From CALMNV01 sp035688975 (lineage in GTDB: Bacteria > Actinomycetota > Actinomycetes > Actinomycetales > Dermatophilaceae): a DNA stretch of 64,000 nt. The DNA lies in the NCBI RefSeq assembly GCF_035688975.1, contig NZ_DASSMH010000051.1, positions 1-64,000 of the forward strand, read 5' to 3'. Position 1 is the stretch's first letter, and the number at the start of each line of letters is the position of its first letter. The notes beneath the pieces were generated by a model, which was not told the DNA's origin, searched no databases, and saw nothing but the letters and a program-made list of their open reading frames with translations. Positions 20,268-27,768 of this stretch are shown here, one piece after another. The position numbers and the translations under genes were made by a program.

Positions 20268-20329
20268 CCCTGCCGCTCACCACGCCACTGCTGCCTCAGC
20301 GGGAGCAGTGGCGTAGTGAGCGGGCAGGG
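20268..20329. terminator. Long hairpin terminator downstream of lpdA
   Basis: The arms CCCTGCC, GCTCA and ACGCCACTGCT are matched by AGCAGTGGCGT, TGAGC and GGCAGGG, with two small internal loops and an 11-nt apical loop. No U-run follows. The rest of 20226-20441 holds no supported gene. Confidence 0.7.
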
Positions 20330-20441
20330 TGGGTCTGCCCGCGTAGCCGGGCCCACGGGCCGGCAGCAGGGGCGGTGTCGGCGCCGGGTGCCAGTCTCGG
20401 GTGCAGGACGACGACGGGTCGCCCACGAGGAAGGACATCTC

Positions 20442-21383
20442 ATGGGGTACAGCACGAGCTGCGAGGCCGGCGCGTACATCGCGCGCGCACGACGCGTGGC
20501 GGACCTCAGCCAGCGTGAGCTCGCCCAGCGGTTGGGGGTTGCGCCCTCGACGGTCGCGCGGCTCGAGAACGGCCAGCGCCGCGCGTCAGCGGAGCTGCTG
20601 GACGCCATCCTGGCGCTCGCGGGGCTTCGGGTGGCCGTCCTCGACGGCGCCGGGCGTGAGGTGCCGCCCTTCCCAGCGGACGCGGTGCGCGACAACGCCG
20701 GCCGACGCTTTCCGGCTCACCTTGACGTGCGGCCACCTGACGACGTGCCACGGCACCGCGCCTGGTACCCGCGCTACGACCGGCTGCCGGCCAAAGCGTG
20801 GTATCACCTAAGGTCGGAGCGCGACCGGCGCCGGGGCGCTCGGGGGCCTGAGGAGCGCCTCGTTCCGGCGCTGCCTGACCATCCGACGACCGAGCAGCTG
20901 CACCAGCGCCGGCGCGAGCGGATGTATGGCCGCACGCGGTGGTGGAGCGCAGTCGAGGAGCGTCGGCGCCGCGCTGGAGGGGACGCCGCGCTTCGCCGCG
21001 CAGAAGGAGACACCGTCGTGCGTACAGAGGAGCAGGACTGTGCCCTTCCTCTCCGGAGACGACGAACGCCCCCGCCGGTGGGGCGGGGGCGTCCGGTGCC
21101 GCACGGTGCGACGCCGCTGTCGACCCGAGGCTGGTCGGGGTGGACCCGTCAGTACCAGTGCTTGCGGCCGCCGATCGCGCGACCCGTCGCGCCGAGCACC
21201 GCAAGGACGGCGCCCACGACGAGGAGGATGACCCCGATGGTCGTGAGGATGCTGATCTTGGCGATGAGACCGACGATCAGGAGGATGAGTCCGAGAACGA
21301 TCATGGTGCTGATCCACTCCTTCTGGTTGGGAACTCCCCGGGGGATTCGCAAGGTATCGCTAAATGGCGCCCTGCAACAGTAG
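20442..21383 (+). CDS. XRE-type helix-turn-helix protein, 3' end uncertain
   Basis: From ATG 20442 the protein begins with an XRE/Cro-type HTH (YIARARRVADLSQRELAQRL followed by GVAPSTVARLENG, residues about 11-44). A conserved-looking region then includes NAGRRFPAHLDVRPPD and YPRYDRLPAKAWYHLRSERD. This resembles small HTH proteins of about 200 residues in related actinobacteria. The frame stays open to 21383, but beyond about 21050 it runs through a terminator hairpin and over the opposite-strand DUF6131 gene. The natural stop has therefore probably been lost by a frameshift, or the true product is shorter. The N-terminal call is sound; the end is not. Confidence 0.55.
   Translation: MGYSTSCEAGAYIARARRVADLSQRELAQRLGVAPSTVARLENGQRRASAELLDAILALAGLRVAVLDGAGREVPPFPADAVRDNAGRRFPAHLDVRPPDDVPRHRAWYPRYDRLPAKAWYHLRSERDRRRGARGPEERLVPALPDHPTTEQLHQRRRERMYGRTRWWSAVEERRRRAGGDAALRRAEGDTVVRTEEQDCALPLRRRRTPPPVGRGRPVPHGATPLSTRGWSGWTRQYQCLRPPIARPVAPSTARTAPTTRRMTPMVVRMLILAMRPTIRRMSPRTIMVLIHSFWLGTPRGIRKVSLNGALQQ
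21066..21092. terminator. Strong hairpin terminator
   Basis: An 11-bp perfect stem ACGCCCCCGCC / GGCGGGGGCGT with a 5-nt loop. It lies 56 bp beyond the stop of the leftward DUF6131 gene and would also stop rightward transcripts of the HTH gene. Confidence 0.75.
21149..21304 (-). CDS. DUF6131 small membrane protein
   Basis: This 51-residue protein consists of two hydrophobic helices (LGLILLIVGLIAKIS and GVILLVVGAVLAVLGATGR) and a short polar tail GGRKHWY. It matches the DUF6131 family of actinobacterial mini membrane proteins, of unknown function. The minus-strand sequence AGAAGGAG lies 12 nt before ATG 21304. The gene is followed by a strong hairpin. Confidence 0.82.
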   Translation of the reverse strand: MIVLGLILLIVGLIAKISILTTIGVILLVVGAVLAVLGATGRAIGGRKHWY

Positions 21384-21447
21384 GTGCCGTTGTGGCGTGT
21401 GTGAAACCGCCCGAACGGCTCGATTAGGGCGGGCCCGCCGCCGCTGT

Positions 21448-21453
21448 TAGTCT
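21448..21453 (+). promoter_or_regulatory. Possible -10 element of rpsO
   Basis: TAGTCT about 90 nt before the rpsO start would give a leader that includes the Shine-Dalgarno AAGGAG at 21532-21537. No clear -35 is visible. Confidence 0.3.
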
Positions 21454-21547
21454 GGTCCGTGCCGTGTGACCGGCCGCGGACCGAGAGCGCCCAGGTGGAC
21501 ATGCCCTGGTGCACCGCGCAACGACAAGAACAAGGAGCTGGATGCCC

Positions 21548-21817
21548 ATGCCTTTGGAGTCTGACGTCAAGAAGCAGATCATGACCGAGTACGCCACGAC
21601 CGAGGGCGACACCGGCTCCCCCGAGGTGCAGATCTCGATGCTCACGCAGCGCATCAAGGACCTCACCGAGCACTCCCGCACGCATAAGCACGACCACCAC
21701 AGCCGGCGCGGCCTGCTCCTGCTGGTCGGCCGCCGCAAGCGGATGCTTCGCTACCTCGAGGCCACCGACATCGAGCGTTACCGCTCCCTGATCAAGCGCC
21801 TCGGCCTGCGCCGATGA
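21548..21817 (+). CDS. rpsO: 30S ribosomal protein S15
   Basis: S15 is a primary 16S rRNA-binding protein of the 30S subunit. The product from ATG 21548 has 89 residues, the usual length, and contains DTGSPEVQISMLTQRI and HKHDHHSRRGLLLLVGRR. An ATG two codons upstream (21542) is equally possible from the AAGGAG site (4 nt versus 10 nt spacing); I chose the family length. A strong terminator separates it from pnp, whose product often processes the rpsO message. Confidence 0.96.
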   Translation: MPLESDVKKQIMTEYATTEGDTGSPEVQISMLTQRIKDLTEHSRTHKHDHHSRRGLLLLVGRRKRMLRYLEATDIERYRSLIKRLGLRR

Positions 21818-21823
21818 GCTGAG

Positions 21824-21869
21824 CGACGAAAGGCGGTCACCGCGTCCCCGCGGAGACCGCCTTTCGTCG
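21824..21869. terminator. rpsO terminator
   Basis: A 15-bp perfect stem (CGACGAAAGGCGGTC and its complement) with a 16-nt loop begins 6 bp after the rpsO stop codon; its 3' arm includes CTTTCGTCG. Confidence 0.85.
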
Positions 21870-21983
21870 TAGGTGCCGCCCGCGACGCGGGCAGCCGCCG
21901 GGCCATGAGGCCCGGCTCGAAGGACGCCACGCACACAACGACGATGTGCGAGGGAACATGAGAAAAAGAAAGCGAGGGCCCAC

Positions 21984-24281
21984 ATGGAGGGTCCAGACAT
22001 CACCTTCGCCGAGGCCGTCATCGACAACGGCTCCCTCGGCACGAAGACGGTCCGGTTCGAGACCGGCCGGCTGGCCAAGCAGGCCGGGGGCGCCGTCACG
22101 GCATACCTCTTCGACGAGACGATCGACGACGGCACCGTGCTGCTGTCCACCACCTCCGCGGGCAAGACGCCCAAGGACCAGTTCGACTTCTTCCCGCTCA
22201 CGGTGGACGTCGAGGAGCGCATGTATGCCGTGGGGCGGATCCCCGGCTCGTTCTTCCGTCGCGAGGGCCGCCCGTCCACCGACGCGATCCTCACCTGCCG
22301 CCTCATCGACCGACCGCTGCGCCCGACGTTCAAGAAGGGCCTGCGCAACGAGGTGCAGGTCATCATCTCGGTGTTCGCCCTGAACCCCGACCACCAGTAC
22401 GACGTGCTCGCCATCAACGCCGCGTCGGCCTCGACGCAGATCTCGGGCCTGCCCTTCTCCGGCCCGATCGGCGGGGTGCGCGTGGGCCTCATCGACGGCC
22501 AGTGGGTCGCCTTCCCGCACTTCTCGGACGCGGAGCGCTCGGTCTTCGACATGGTCGTGGCCGGCCGCGTCGTCAAGGACAAGGACGGCAACGACGACGT
22601 CGCCATCATGATGGTCGAGGCGGAGTCGACCGAGGCCACGTGGAACCTCGTCAAGAACGAGGCCAAGCAGGCCCCGACCGAGGACGTCGTGGCTGAGGGT
22701 CTCGAGGCCTCGAAGGCATTCATCAAGCTCCTCTGCGACGCGCAGGCCGAGCTCGCGGCCAAGGCCGCCAAGCCCGTGCAGGACTTCCCGGTCTTCCTCG
22801 ACTACGAGGAGGACGCCTACGCCGCCGTCGAGGCCGCGGTGTCCGATGACGCCGCCGCCGCGCTGCGGATCCCGGCCAAGACCGAGCGCGAGGACCGGCT
22901 CGACGAGATCAAGAGCGCCATGAAGGCGCAGCTCGCCGAGTCGTTCGCGGGCCGCGAGAAGGAGCTGTCGGCCGCCTTCCGCGCGGTGCAGAAGAAGCTC
23001 GTCCGCCAGCGGATCCTGCGCGACAAGGTCCGCATCGACGGCCGTGGCCTGGCCGACATCCGCGCCCTCGGGGCCGAGGTCGAGGTCCTGCCGCGCGTGC
23101 ACGGCTCGGCCATCTTCGAGCGTGGCGAGACCCAGATCCTGGGCGTCACGACCCTCAACATGCTCAAGATGGAGCAGCAGCTGGACACGCTGAGCCCCGT
23201 CACGCGCAAGCGCTACATGCACAACTACAACTTCCCGCCCTACAGCACCGGTGAGACCGGCCGCGTCGGGTCGCCCAAGCGCCGCGAGATCGGCCACGGC
23301 GCGCTGGCGGAGCGGGCCCTGATGCCCGTCCTGCCGACGCGTGAGGAGTTCCCCTACGCGATCCGTCAGGTGTCCGAGGCCCTGTCGTCCAACGGGTCCA
23401 CGTCGATGGGCTCGGTCTGCGCCTCGACCCTCTCGCTGCTCAACGCCGGTGTGCCGCTGCGCGCCCCGGTCGCGGGCATCGCGATGGGCCTCGTCTCCGA
23501 CGAGATCGTGAACGAGGACGGCGAGAAGGTCACGGCGTATGCCGCCCTCACCGACATCCTCGGGGCCGAGGACGCGTTCGGCGACATGGACTTCAAGGTC
23601 GCCGGCACCAAGCAGTTCGTCACGGCCATCCAGCTCGACACGAAGCTCGACGGCATCCCGGCCTCCGTCCTCGCCGCGGCGCTGAACCAGGCACGGGATG
23701 CGCGGCTGCACATCCTCGACGTCATGGCCGAGGCCATCGACGTGCCCGACGAGATGAGCCCCTTCGCGCCGCGGATCATCACGGTGAAGGTGCCGGTCGA
23801 CAAGATCGGTGAGGTCATCGGCCCGAAGGGCAAGATGATCAACCAGATCCAGGACGACACGGGCGCCGACATCTCCATCGAGGACGACGGCACCGTCTAC
23901 ATCGGAGCCGTCGACGGTCCGTCGGCCGAGGCGGCTCGCGCCGCGGTCAACGCCATCGCGAACCCGCAGATGCCGGAGGTCGGGGAGCGCTTCCTCGGCA
24001 CGGTCGTCAAGACGACCACCTTCGGGGCGTTCGTCTCGCTGCTCCCCGGCAAGGACGGCCTGCTGCACATCTCCGAGGTGCGCAAGCTCGTCGGCGGCAA
24101 GCGGATCGACAGCGTCGACGACGTCGTCAAGATCGGCCAGAAGATCCAGGTCGAGCTCAAGGAGATCGACCCGCGTGGCAAGCTCTCGCTCGCCGCGGTC
24201 CTGCCGGACGGCGAGGGCGACGCGGGAGGCGACGGCGGCGCTTCCACGACCGAGGACACCGAGCCCGCGGCCGTCATCTGA
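21984..24281 (+). CDS. pnp: Polyribonucleotide nucleotidyltransferase (PNPase)
   Basis: PNPase degrades RNA 3'-to-5' by phosphorolysis and is a core RNA-decay enzyme, matching the RNase J gene in this window. The 765-residue protein has two RNase PH domains (the second with KRYMHNYNFPPYSTGETGR), a KH domain (VIGPKGKMINQIQDDTGA, near residue 612) and an S1 domain (GTVVKTTTFGAFVSLLPG, near residue 667). ATG 21984 fits the family start. An out-of-frame ATG at 21958 with GAGGG in front could act as a small upstream start. Confidence 0.97.
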   Translation: MEGPDITFAEAVIDNGSLGTKTVRFETGRLAKQAGGAVTAYLFDETIDDGTVLLSTTSAGKTPKDQFDFFPLTVDVEERMYAVGRIPGSFFRREGRPSTDAILTCRLIDRPLRPTFKKGLRNEVQVIISVFALNPDHQYDVLAINAASASTQISGLPFSGPIGGVRVGLIDGQWVAFPHFSDAERSVFDMVVAGRVVKDKDGNDDVAIMMVEAESTEATWNLVKNEAKQAPTEDVVAEGLEASKAFIKLLCDAQAELAAKAAKPVQDFPVFLDYEEDAYAAVEAAVSDDAAAALRIPAKTEREDRLDEIKSAMKAQLAESFAGREKELSAAFRAVQKKLVRQRILRDKVRIDGRGLADIRALGAEVEVLPRVHGSAIFERGETQILGVTTLNMLKMEQQLDTLSPVTRKRYMHNYNFPPYSTGETGRVGSPKRREIGHGALAERALMPVLPTREEFPYAIRQVSEALSSNGSTSMGSVCASTLSLLNAGVPLRAPVAGIAMGLVSDEIVNEDGEKVTAYAALTDILGAEDAFGDMDFKVAGTKQFVTAIQLDTKLDGIPASVLAAALNQARDARLHILDVMAEAIDVPDEMSPFAPRIITVKVPVDKIGEVIGPKGKMINQIQDDTGADISIEDDGTVYIGAVDGPSAEAARAAVNAIANPQMPEVGERFLGTVVKTTTFGAFVSLLPGKDGLLHISEVRKLVGGKRIDSVDDVVKIGQKIQVELKEIDPRGKLSLAAVLPDGEGDAGGDGGASTTEDTEPAAVI

Positions 24282-24296
24282 CGGACGAGCGCCGAC

Positions 24297-24331
24297 GCGG
24301 CCCGGTGCCCCCACGGGGGGTGCCGGGCCGC
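24297..24331. terminator. Bidirectional terminator between pnp and the lipoprotein gene
   Basis: GCGGCCCGG-TG-CCCCC pairs with GGGGG-TG-CCGGGCCGC, using two G-T wobbles. The hairpin fills the space between the two convergent stop codons. Confidence 0.75.
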
Positions 24332-25699
24332 TCAGCGTGTGTTGCCGGTGTGGCCGAGGGAGAAGCGCCCCGGCTGCGGCCACACGAGCAGTCCATGCGG
24401 CCCCGCATCGGTGGGGATCCGGTGCAGGAGCCTGCCGGTCCGGGTGTCGATGACGTAGACCTCCGCGGTGTACCGGCCGGTCAGCCACAGCTCGGAGCCG
24501 TCCGCCGAGATCCCGCCCATGTCGGGGGTGGCCCGCCCGGGGAGCCGCCAGGTCGCGACGAGCGAGTTGCTCGCGGCGTCGAAGACGCCGACCGAGCCGG
24601 CGTCCCGGTTCGTGACGAAGACCCGCCTGCCGTCCCGGGACGGGTAGACGCCGTGCGTGCCGAGCCCCGTGGGCACGAAGTGGTGCACCGACCGCCTCGC
24701 CGCGTCGACGAACCACACGCCGTTGCGCAGCATGTCGGCGACCATGAACCACCTGCCGTCCGGCGTGAGCCTCACGTCCTGGGGCATGGCTGACGCGCCG
24801 GCCACCAGCTGGGACTTCGGTCCGGGCATGAGGTGCGCGTGTGCGGGCGGCGTGGCGCCGGGTGTCCGTATGCCGTTGAGGTCGAGCACCTGCAGGACCT
24901 TCGTGGCGCCCGCGTCGAGGACGAGGAGACGGCCGTTGAACTCGCAGCTGACGAGGAGGTGGCGCAGGTCGGCGGTGTAGTCGGCGTGGTTGACCCCCGC
25001 ACACATCGGCACGGGGACCGAGCGGAGCAGCCGCATGGTCCTGGGGTCGCGCACGTCGATGGCCCGGAACCGGGAGGCCATCACCAGGGCGGACCGACCG
25101 TCCGGGGTGAAGTAGAGGTTGTAGGGGTCTCGGGCCGCCACCGGACTGCCCGGCCGGCCGGTCGACGGGTCGATGGGCGTGAGCGCGTCCCCCGCGTCGG
25201 AGTTGACCCACAGCCGGCCGAGGTCCCACGACGGCACGACGTGCTCCGGCGAGGCCGCCACCGGGAGGCGCGCGACCACGCGGTACGTCGTGGGGTCGAT
25301 GACCTGCACCGTGCCGGAGAGCTGGTTGGGCACGTAGACGAGTCGCTTCGCCCGCAGGGCCGCACCCGTGAGGTGGCCCGCGCCAGCACCGGCATACGGA
25401 TGCAGTCCCTGCACGACGCTGCTGGTGCGCGGGACCGGAGCGGCAGGCGCGCCGGTCCCGGAGGGCGGCCCCGCGGCGGCGGCGCGGTCGCCGGCAGAGG
25501 GCACGCCCGTCGACGGGCGACCAGCGACCGCGGTTGCGTCGCACGAGGCCACGGCGAGCGCGGCGGCCACCGCGAGGACCACGGTCGGCAGCCACGTGCG
25601 GCGTCGGGCCCGCCCTCGGGGGCCTGCACCATGCCGGCATACCCGAGGTGGTGGCTCACGATGGGACCGGCCCGCAGGGCGCCGCTTGCCTGACCGCAC
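24332..25699 (-). CDS. YVTN-type beta-propeller lipoprotein
   Basis: The protein has an Arg-rich start, a hydrophobic segment (WLPTVVLAVAAALAVASC) with lipobox AVASC, a Pro/Ala-rich linker and then six or seven blades of about 40 residues. Repeated segments include VYVPNQLSGTVQVIDPTTY, VFVTNRDAGSVGVFDAASN and VYVIDTRTG. This is the surface-exposed YVTN/lactonase-like propeller layout; ligand or enzymatic role is unknown. Several in-frame starts are possible; GTG 25699 gives 455 residues. The upstream region is filled with 42-bp repeats. It converges on pnp. Confidence 0.8.
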   Translation of the reverse strand: MRSGKRRPAGRSHREPPPRVCRHGAGPRGRARRRTWLPTVVLAVAAALAVASCDATAVAGRPSTGVPSAGDRAAAAGPPSGTGAPAAPVPRTSSVVQGLHPYAGAGAGHLTGAALRAKRLVYVPNQLSGTVQVIDPTTYRVVARLPVAASPEHVVPSWDLGRLWVNSDAGDALTPIDPSTGRPGSPVAARDPYNLYFTPDGRSALVMASRFRAIDVRDPRTMRLLRSVPVPMCAGVNHADYTADLRHLLVSCEFNGRLLVLDAGATKVLQVLDLNGIRTPGATPPAHAHLMPGPKSQLVAGASAMPQDVRLTPDGRWFMVADMLRNGVWFVDAARRSVHHFVPTGLGTHGVYPSRDGRRVFVTNRDAGSVGVFDAASNSLVATWRLPGRATPDMGGISADGSELWLTGRYTAEVYVIDTRTGRLLHRIPTDAGPHGLLVWPQPGRFSLGHTGNTR

Positions 25700-25733
25700 A
25701 TTGTGATTCTGACGGATCGTGGGCCCCCTCCCC

Positions 25734-26000
25734 GGTCGAGTGGCCACTTTCGTCCCGGGGGCAGCCCCCCTCCCCGGTCGAGTGGCCACTTTCGTCCCAG
25801 GTGCAGCCCCACTCCCTGGTCGAGTGGCCACTTTCGTCCCGGGGGGCGCCCCGCTCCGGTCGAGTGGCCACTTTGGTACAGGGCTGCATGTGCGGAAGTG
25901 GCCAGTCGACGGGGTCTTGGCTCGGCGGGATGTGCACAAGTGGCCAGTCGACGGGGTCTTGGCTCGGCGGGTTGTGCACAAGTGGCCAGTCGACGGGGTG
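25734..26000. repeat. Inverted arrays of a 42-bp repeat with a TGGCCA core
   Basis: Four units in plus orientation, each with GGTCGAGTGGCCACTTT, begin at 25734, 25776, 25818 and 25858 (periods 42, 42, 40). Three units in the opposite orientation, each with AAGTGGCCAGTCGACGGGGT, begin at 25896, 25938 and 25980 (period 42). The two arms are complementary over about 15 bp and could fold on each other. The stretch 25700-26048 contains no gene beyond this array and lies between the divergent lipoprotein and dapB genes. Confidence 0.92.
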
Positions 26001-26048
26001 GGGCAGGCCGCGGCGGCGACCTCGAGGTGCGGAGGTTTCGGGCCTCAC

Positions 26049-26054
26049 TACGCT
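26049..26054 (+). promoter_or_regulatory. -10-like hexamer of dapB
   Basis: TACGCT, 6 nt before ATG 26061, directly after the repeat array; likely leaderless. Confidence 0.4.
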
Positions 26055-26060
26055 GACGGG

Positions 26061-26861
26061 ATGAGCGAGGCGAAGCAGGTCGAGGAGCAGCCCGGCACGA
26101 GAGCGGCCACCGTGTCGGTGATCGGGGCGGGCGGTCGCATGGGCTCGGAGGTATGCCGCGCGATCGAGGCCGCCGAGGGCCTGCGGCTCGTCGGCCGGTT
26201 CGACGACGGCGACGACCTCGGCGACCTCGCGGGGGCCGACGTCGTCGTCGAGTTCACCGTGCCCGACGCGTCCCCCGCGAACGTCGCACACTGCGTCGAG
26301 CGGGGGGCGCACGTCGTGGTCGGCACGACCGGCTGGGACGACGCCCGGCTCGAGGCCCTCCGGCAGCAGCTCGCAGCCGCCGGGCCGGCGCGCACGGGCG
26401 GCGGGGTCGGCGTGCTCATCGCGCCGAACTTCGCGATCGGCGCCATCCTGATGATGTCCTTCGCCGCCCAGGCGGCGCGGTTCTACGAGTCGGTCGAGGT
26501 CATCGAGCTGCACCACCCCGACAAGGTGGACGCGCCCTCGGGGACCGCGGCGCGCACGGCCCGGCTCCTCGGGGAGGCGCGCGCCCAGGCCGGTCTGGGC
26601 CCCGTGCCCGACGCGACGACGCACGATCCGGGCGGTGCGCGCGGGAGCCGCGTGGACGGCATACCCGTCCACTCCGTGCGCCTGCGCGGGCTCGTGGCGC
26701 ACCAGGAGGTGCTGCTCGGCAACGCGGGCGAGGCGCTGACGATCCGGCACGACTCCTTCGAGCGGGCCTCGTTCATGCCGGGAGTGCTCGAGGGGGTGCG
26801 GCGGGTCGCCGACCACCCCGGGCTCACCGTGGGACTCGAGCACTACCTCGGCCTGCGCTGA
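26061..26861 (+). CDS. dapB: 4-hydroxy-tetrahydrodipicolinate reductase
   Basis: DapB reduces the product of DapA (gene at 38.5 kb) in the diaminopimelate/lysine pathway, supplying cell-wall cross-links. The 266-residue protein has the nucleotide-binding VIGAGGRMGSEV, VGTTGW, the catalytic E(L/I)HHPDKVDAPSGTA segment and GLVAHQEVLLG. The start ATG 26061 follows a -10-like hexamer by 6 nt. The stop codon lies in a 14-bp tandem duplication (26850-26877). Confidence 0.96.
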   Translation: MSEAKQVEEQPGTRAATVSVIGAGGRMGSEVCRAIEAAEGLRLVGRFDDGDDLGDLAGADVVVEFTVPDASPANVAHCVERGAHVVVGTTGWDDARLEALRQQLAAAGPARTGGGVGVLIAPNFAIGAILMMSFAAQAARFYESVEVIELHHPDKVDAPSGTAARTARLLGEARAQAGLGPVPDATTHDPGGARGSRVDGIPVHSVRLRGLVAHQEVLLGNAGEALTIRHDSFERASFMPGVLEGVRRVADHPGLTVGLEHYLGLR

Positions 26862-26877
26862 GCGGCCTGCGCTGAGC
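26850..26877. repeat. 14-bp tandem duplication over the dapB stop codon
   Basis: GGCCTGCGCTGAGC occurs twice in direct succession and is followed by GGCC; the first copy contains the dapB TGA. Confidence 0.9.
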
Positions 26878-26952
26878 GGCCCGAGCCGGGGCTTGTCCCA
26901 CCCGCGGCCGGGGCGGAGACTTGGGCGCAACGACGACGTGAGGAGCACGACG

Positions 26953-27081
26953 ATGGACGTCCAGCATCGCGACCAGGCCGCAACCACGACGGGCGCCTGC
27001 ACGTGCGAGAACTGCCCGCCCGGCTGCACCTGCGAGAACTGCACGTGCGCCGACTGCACGTGCGAGGACTGCAGCCACTGA
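26953..27081 (+). CDS. Cysteine-rich metallothionein-like peptide
   Basis: The 42-residue peptide has ten cysteines (positions 16, 18, 21, 25, 27, 30, 32, 35, 37, 40) and ends in SH. They form four linked CTCx(N/D)C units, for example CTCENC and CTCADC-like segments, with a PPG hinge. There is no other hydrophobic or folded region. Such dense CxC/CxxC spacing is that of metal-thiolate cluster proteins, so copper, zinc or cadmium binding is the natural inference. A Shine-Dalgarno (GAGGAG, about 26940) precedes ATG 26953, supporting real translation. It does not look like mycobacterial MymT. Confidence 0.72.
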   Translation: MDVQHRDQAATTTGACTCENCPPGCTCENCTCADCTCEDCSH

Positions 27082-27099
27082 GCCGGGCGAAGCGTCTGC

Positions 27100-27768
27100 T
27101 CAGCCGGCGCCGGGCGGGTCGACGAGCACCACGTGCAGGGTCCGTGGGCCGTGCACGCCCTCGACCCGGTCGAGCTCGATGTCGCTCGTCGCGCTCGGGC
27201 CGCTGATCCAGGTGAGGGGGCGGCCAGCCAGCACGGCCTCCCGCAGGCGGGCGACGGCCTCTGGCACGTCGGCGACGACCTGGTCGGCGCGCACGACGAG
27301 CAGGTGCGCGTCCGGCACGAGGGTCAGCCGCCGGGCGCCCTGGCCGGCCGAGTGGTCGAGGACGATGGTGCCGGTGGTGGCGATGCCGACGGTCGCCTCG
27401 GTGACGACCGCGTCGACGTCCTCGAGCAGGGCGTGCTCGGTCACGTCGTGCTCGTGGGTCACCGTGATGCCCGCGCCGGCGATCGCCTCGACCCAGTCGT
27501 CGGGCAGCCCGCGGGGCACGACGACGCGCCGTATGCCGTGCCCGGACAGCGCGGCTGCGACGGCCGCGGCCTCCTGCCCGGGGCGGGCGCGCTCCACGAC
27601 CGAGCGGTAGTCCGCGACCCGCTCGACGAACAGGTCGAGGACGGCATCCGGGTCGGTCGGCACGGGCAGGCCCGGGGTCCGCGGGGGCCCGTCGGTGCGG
27701 GGATGATGCGTGCCCGGGACCTGCAGGGCAGACCGGATCCGCTCGAGGACCTCCTCCCGCGCGCTCAC
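27100..27768 (-). CDS. lutC: Lactate utilization protein C
   Basis: LutC is the third subunit of the iron-sulfur L-lactate oxidation complex (LutABC). The 222-residue protein has the LUD/DUF162 fold with DAVVTEATVGIATTGTIVLD and ISGPSATSDIELDRVEGVHG. GTG 27768 overlaps the lutB stop by 4 bp, which sets the start. It converges with the metallothionein-like gene 18 bp away. Confidence 0.92.
   Translation of the reverse strand: MSAREEVLERIRSALQVPGTHHPRTDGPPRTPGLPVPTDPDAVLDLFVERVADYRSVVERARPGQEAAAVAAALSGHGIRRVVVPRGLPDDWVEAIAGAGITVTHEHDVTEHALLEDVDAVVTEATVGIATTGTIVLDHSAGQGARRLTLVPDAHLLVVRADQVVADVPEAVARLREAVLAGRPLTWISGPSATSDIELDRVEGVHGPRTLHVVLVDPPGAG

Noticed and set aside
20316..20441. A GTG start at 20316 extending the HTH protein
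   Set aside because: It lies within the 3' arm of the lpdA terminator, and the HTH family starts near ATG 20442.
21958..22383. Upstream out-of-frame ATG before pnp as a separate gene
   Set aside because: The frame overlaps pnp for 400 bp and yields a low-complexity Ser/Arg product; at most it is a short upstream start.
21837..25640. A 1267-codon minus-strand frame opposite pnp
   Set aside because: It is an antisense shadow crossing the pnp terminator and the real lipoprotein gene in another frame.
25734..26000. The 42-bp periodic array as a CRISPR
   Set aside because: The whole unit is repeated, with no variable spacers, orientation flips midway, and no cas genes are present.
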